A stretch of DNA of 64,000 bases from Longitalea luteola (GTDB lineage: Bacteria; Bacteroidota; Bacteroidia; Chitinophagales; Chitinophagaceae): the NCBI RefSeq assembly GCF_017356035.1, contig NZ_JAFIQX010000005.1:345368-409367 (forward strand). The letters run 5' to 3'. The position numbers were made by a program, and so were the translations under genes. Positions 61,616 through 64,000 of the stretch are shown here, one piece after another; position 1 is the first letter of the stretch; each line of letters opens with the position of its first letter. The notes beneath the pieces are model-generated. The model saw only the letters and a program-made list of their open reading frames with translations, was not told where the DNA came from and did not search any database.

Positions 61616-63499
61616 TTAAAGATTAACCACAAGGATGGGGATCTTCAATTCATGCCTCACAGAGTTAATTGTTTCCCCGTATAACCAGTCTTTGATACCG
61701 CTGTGCCGGTGAGCGCCTATAACCAGCATATCGGCGCCGGATTCCTTAATAATGCGAATGATCTCCCCGGCCCGGTGCCTGAAGCCCAGATGACAGGTTG
61801 CTGTAAGGCCCTGCTCCCGCAGCTGTTGCATATAGGACTGCAGGCGGGCTTCATCGTGCCTGGTTTCATAATCGTCACTTTCCTTACCCAATATTCGGGC
61901 AGAAGCACTTTCCACAACATGGATGAGCACATATTCGGCATTGCCATGTCCCTGCCCAATGGCGTGCGCCAGCAGCGTATCGTCGTGCTCCCCGAAGTCG
62001 AGGGCCACTGCAATCTTTTTGTAGGTTGGAATATGGAGCGTATTTAATCCTTCCATCTGCGGGTGCATTTGAATGCTGCCTGCTTTCAGGCGTTTGCTGA
62101 ATACCGGGTAGAAAATAATATAAAGCAAGAGCGCCAGGAAAACCACTCCACCTGTAATGATCAGTGCTTTCCAGAAAATATTGGTTGACCCGGCAAAAAA
62201 GGAACTGGCTTCATTCACCAGCATGCGAATATTCAGGTACACGAGTATGGTGGTAACGATCCAGGCTATAACCTGTACAACAGGTTTAATGGCGTAGTCG
62301 CCCATGGTCTTTTTATCGCTTACAAAGTGAATGAGCGGAATGATGGCAAAGCCCAGTTGCATACTTAAAATAACCTGGCTTAACACCAGCAGGGCGTCCA
62401 CTTCCTTTTCACCCGCAATGGCAATGACCAGGATGGCCGGAACAATGGCCAGTAAACGGGTGAGTAGTCGTCGCATCCAGGGATTAATGCGCAGGCGAAG
62501 ATAGCCTTCCATTACGATCTGTCCGGCCAGCGTGCCAGTCACCGTAGAGCTTTGTCCGGCGGCGATCAGCGCAACGGCAAACAGCACCGGCGCAACCGAT
62601 GAGCCTAATAAACCCGACAGCAATTGATGGGCCTGCTTGATCTCGGCTACTTCAACCATGCCCTTTTTAAAGAAGGTGGTAGCAGCCAGAATTAATATGG
62701 CAGCGTTTACGAGAAATGCCACATTGAGGGCTACGGCCGAATCGATGAAACTCCATTTCAGCGCTTGTTTTATGCCTTCTTTTGTTTTGGCGATCTTGCG
62801 GGTTTGCACCAGTGCAGAATGTAAATACAAATTGTGTGGCATTACCGTAGCGCCGATGATACCAATGGCAATGTACAACGCCTGGTCATTGGGCAGGGTA
62901 GGCACTAACCCGGTAGCTATTTCACCTAAGACCGGTTTGGCAATAAGTATCTCTACAAGGAATGAAACGCCAACAATAGCTACCAGTCCAATGATGAATG
63001 CTTCCATTTTACGAATGCCGAGCCTTTGCAGGAACAGTAATAAGAAGGTATCGAATACGGTGATGGCTACGCCCCAGATCAGCGGTAAACCTGTTAACAG
63101 GTTAATACCGATGGCCATACCCAGCACTTCAGCCAGGTCGGTAGCGGCAATAGCTACTTCGGCGAGGATATAGAGGATAAAGTTTACCGGGCGGGGGTAG
63201 GTTTCGCGGTTAGCCTGCGCCAGGTCGCGGCCGCGCACAATACCCAGCCGGGCCGAAAGGCTTTGCAGCAGCAGGGCCATCAGGTTACTCATCAATAACA
63301 CCCAGATGAGGGCATAACCAAAGCGGCTGCCGCCTGCCAGGTCGGTGGCCCAGTTGCCGGGGTCCATATACCCTACGCTCACCAGGTAGGCCGGACCAAA
63401 AAAAGCCAGGATGCGGCGCCAGCCAACGCTTTTTTTACTGATATCAACCGATTCGTGCACCTCACTTAACGAAGCATCTCCTTTTATTCTATTCATCAT
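61616..63499 (-). CDS. mntH: Nramp family divalent metal transporter fused to a C-terminal UspA domain
   Basis: A 627-residue proton-coupled Mn2+/Fe2+ importer. The Nramp part (about 30-465) has 11-12 helices with the metal-site motifs DPGNWATD (about 46-53) and MPHNLYLHS (helix 6). After a linker the last 140 residues form a universal stress domain (KKIAVALDFGEHDDTLLAHAIGQGHGNAEYVLIHVVES and MLVIGAHRHSGIKDWLYGETINSVRHELKIPILVV) with the ATP-binding G-x2-G-x9-G spacing largely kept. Its start overlaps the end of the mntR-type gene by 11 bp, so the two are translationally coupled. An alternative start lies three bases on. Confidence 0.92.
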   Translation of the reverse strand: MMNRIKGDASLSEVHESVDISKKSVGWRRILAFFGPAYLVSVGYMDPGNWATDLAGGSRFGYALIWVLLMSNLMALLLQSLSARLGIVRGRDLAQANRETYPRPVNFILYILAEVAIAATDLAEVLGMAIGINLLTGLPLIWGVAITVFDTFLLLFLQRLGIRKMEAFIIGLVAIVGVSFLVEILIAKPVLGEIATGLVPTLPNDQALYIAIGIIGATVMPHNLYLHSALVQTRKIAKTKEGIKQALKWSFIDSAVALNVAFLVNAAILILAATTFFKKGMVEVAEIKQAHQLLSGLLGSSVAPVLFAVALIAAGQSSTVTGTLAGQIVMEGYLRLRINPWMRRLLTRLLAIVPAILVIAIAGEKEVDALLVLSQVILSMQLGFAIIPLIHFVSDKKTMGDYAIKPVVQVIAWIVTTILVYLNIRMLVNEASSFFAGSTNIFWKALIITGGVVFLALLLYIIFYPVFSKRLKAGSIQMHPQMEGLNTLHIPTYKKIAVALDFGEHDDTLLAHAIGQGHGNAEYVLIHVVESASARILGKESDDYETRHDEARLQSYMQQLREQGLTATCHLGFRHRAGEIIRIIKESGADMLVIGAHRHSGIKDWLYGETINSVRHELKIPILVVNL

Positions 63500-64000
63500 A
63501 TTTCACAAATACGTTTTTTGCTACATGTTCACTAATGGTTACCGGGGACTGATTCTTTATTTTCAATTCAATCGAATTGTCAAAGGCGAATTTTTTCTTT
63601 ACTTCCAGCCGCGTACCCAGGGCGATATGCTTATGATTTAGCAGTTCCAGGATCTCGGCCGACTGGTCGCCAATGCCGCTCACTTCTGCAATTTGGTTAA
63701 TGGGCAGGTTCAGCAGGTCTACCTGCCGGGTAAGCGTCCACCGGCCCTGGCTGTCGGGAATAGGATCGCCGTGCGGATCGGTTTTGGGATATCCTAAAAA
63801 TTCATCGAGGCGGTCGATCAGTTTCTTGCTGCTGATGTGTTCCAGTTCCTCTGCAATTTCATGCACTTCATCCCAGCCAAAGCGTAATTTTTCAACCAGG
63901 AAAAATTCCCATAACCGGTGTTTACGAATGATCTGCAGGGCCACTTTGCGTCCTTCGGTGTTCAGCTTAAAGCCCTTGTATTTTTCATACAATAGTAATT
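63489..64000 (-). CDS. DtxR/MntR family metal-dependent repressor (partial, 5' end outside window)
   Basis: A regulator of the iron/manganese-dependent DtxR group that would repress mntH when metal is plentiful. The visible 170 or so residues start inside the HTH wing (LLLYEKYKGFKLNTEGRKVALQIIRKHRLWEFFLVEKL), continue through the metal-binding dimerisation domain (WDEVHEIAEELEHISSKKLIDRLDEFLGYPKTDPHGDPIP) and finish with an FeoA/SH3-like domain (about the last 70 residues). The frame stays open to the window edge, so the N-terminal 40-50 residues with the helix-turn-helix are missing. It overlaps mntH by 11 bp. Confidence 0.9.
   Translation of the reverse strand, partial: LLLYEKYKGFKLNTEGRKVALQIIRKHRLWEFFLVEKLRFGWDEVHEIAEELEHISSKKLIDRLDEFLGYPKTDPHGDPIPDSQGRWTLTRQVDLLNLPINQIAEVSGIGDQSAEILELLNHKHIALGTRLEVKKKFAFDNSIELKIKNQSPVTISEHVAKNVFVKYDE

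Noticed and set aside
1-64000. tRNA, rRNA or IS elements
   Set aside because: No cloverleaf, rRNA-like or transposase sequence was recognised in the gaps or reading frames; a covariance search was not possible here.

Overview
The window looks like chromosome of a Bacteroidota bacterium of the Chitinophagaceae type (Niastella/Chitinophaga-like). This is judged from gene content, not from a database search. Supporting signs are an ECF sigma/FecR/SusC/SusD cassette, a second SusC/SusD locus, a BshB1-type bacillithiol deacetylase, an Nramp transporter fused to a universal stress domain, weak or absent Shine-Dalgarno sequences, and -7 elements of the Bacteroidota form TAnnTTTG. No rRNA, tRNA, insertion sequence, prophage or CRISPR array was seen.

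Layout. 1-17.8 kb is mostly housekeeping and envelope genes: the tail of an unknown gene, an S9 peptidase, a 2-oxoacid dehydrogenase E2, CinA, PBP4 (DacB), a thioesterase, DoxX, then a co-directional set (TPR protein, outer-membrane barrel, HU-CCDC81-like membrane protein, methyltransferase), and a glutaminyl cyclase lipoprotein. 17.9-27.1 kb is a polysaccharide utilisation locus: a 21-bp degenerate tandem array, ECF sigma factor, FecR, STN-bearing SusC, SusD and a GH88 unsaturated uronyl hydrolase, pointing to a uronic-acid glycan already cut by a lyase encoded elsewhere. 27.2-39.4 kb is a second locus: Nudix-type sugar regulator, AraC regulator, SusC, SusD, IPT lipoprotein, sodium/sugar symporter, GH130 phosphorylase and cellobiose 2-epimerase. 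The last three match the Bacteroides mannobiose pathway (mannobiose to mannosylglucose to mannose-1-phosphate plus glucose), but no mannanase lies here.

39.4-49.2 kb is mixed: HAD protein, PAS histidine kinase, MFS transporter, a frameshifted four-helix-bundle gene, FAD oxidoreductase, DUF4197 lipoprotein, dihydrolipoyl dehydrogenase and a beta-lactamase-fold hydrolase. 49.5-64 kb holds BshB1, N-carbamoylputrescine amidase and agmatine deiminase (agmatine to putrescine), threonine synthase, a LysR regulator, a universal stress protein, GH20 hexosaminidase, NADP isocitrate dehydrogenase, two tandem Crp/Fnr regulators, and MntH-USP with an overlapping MntR-type repressor cut by the window edge.

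Two non-coding signals stand out. (1) A tandem array at 17940-18517 has about 28 highly degenerate units with a mean step of about 20.8 bp, i.e. two DNA helical turns. (2) Nearly every intergenic gap after a stop codon holds a private family of 7-11 bp micro-repeats that switch to their reverse complement partway through, so the gap folds on itself. Examples are 26-nt arms with one mismatch at 3288-3363, a perfect 46-bp palindrome at 55071-55116 and a 47-nt palindrome at 27121-27167. A candidate small RNA with promoter and terminator lies at 58620-58745.
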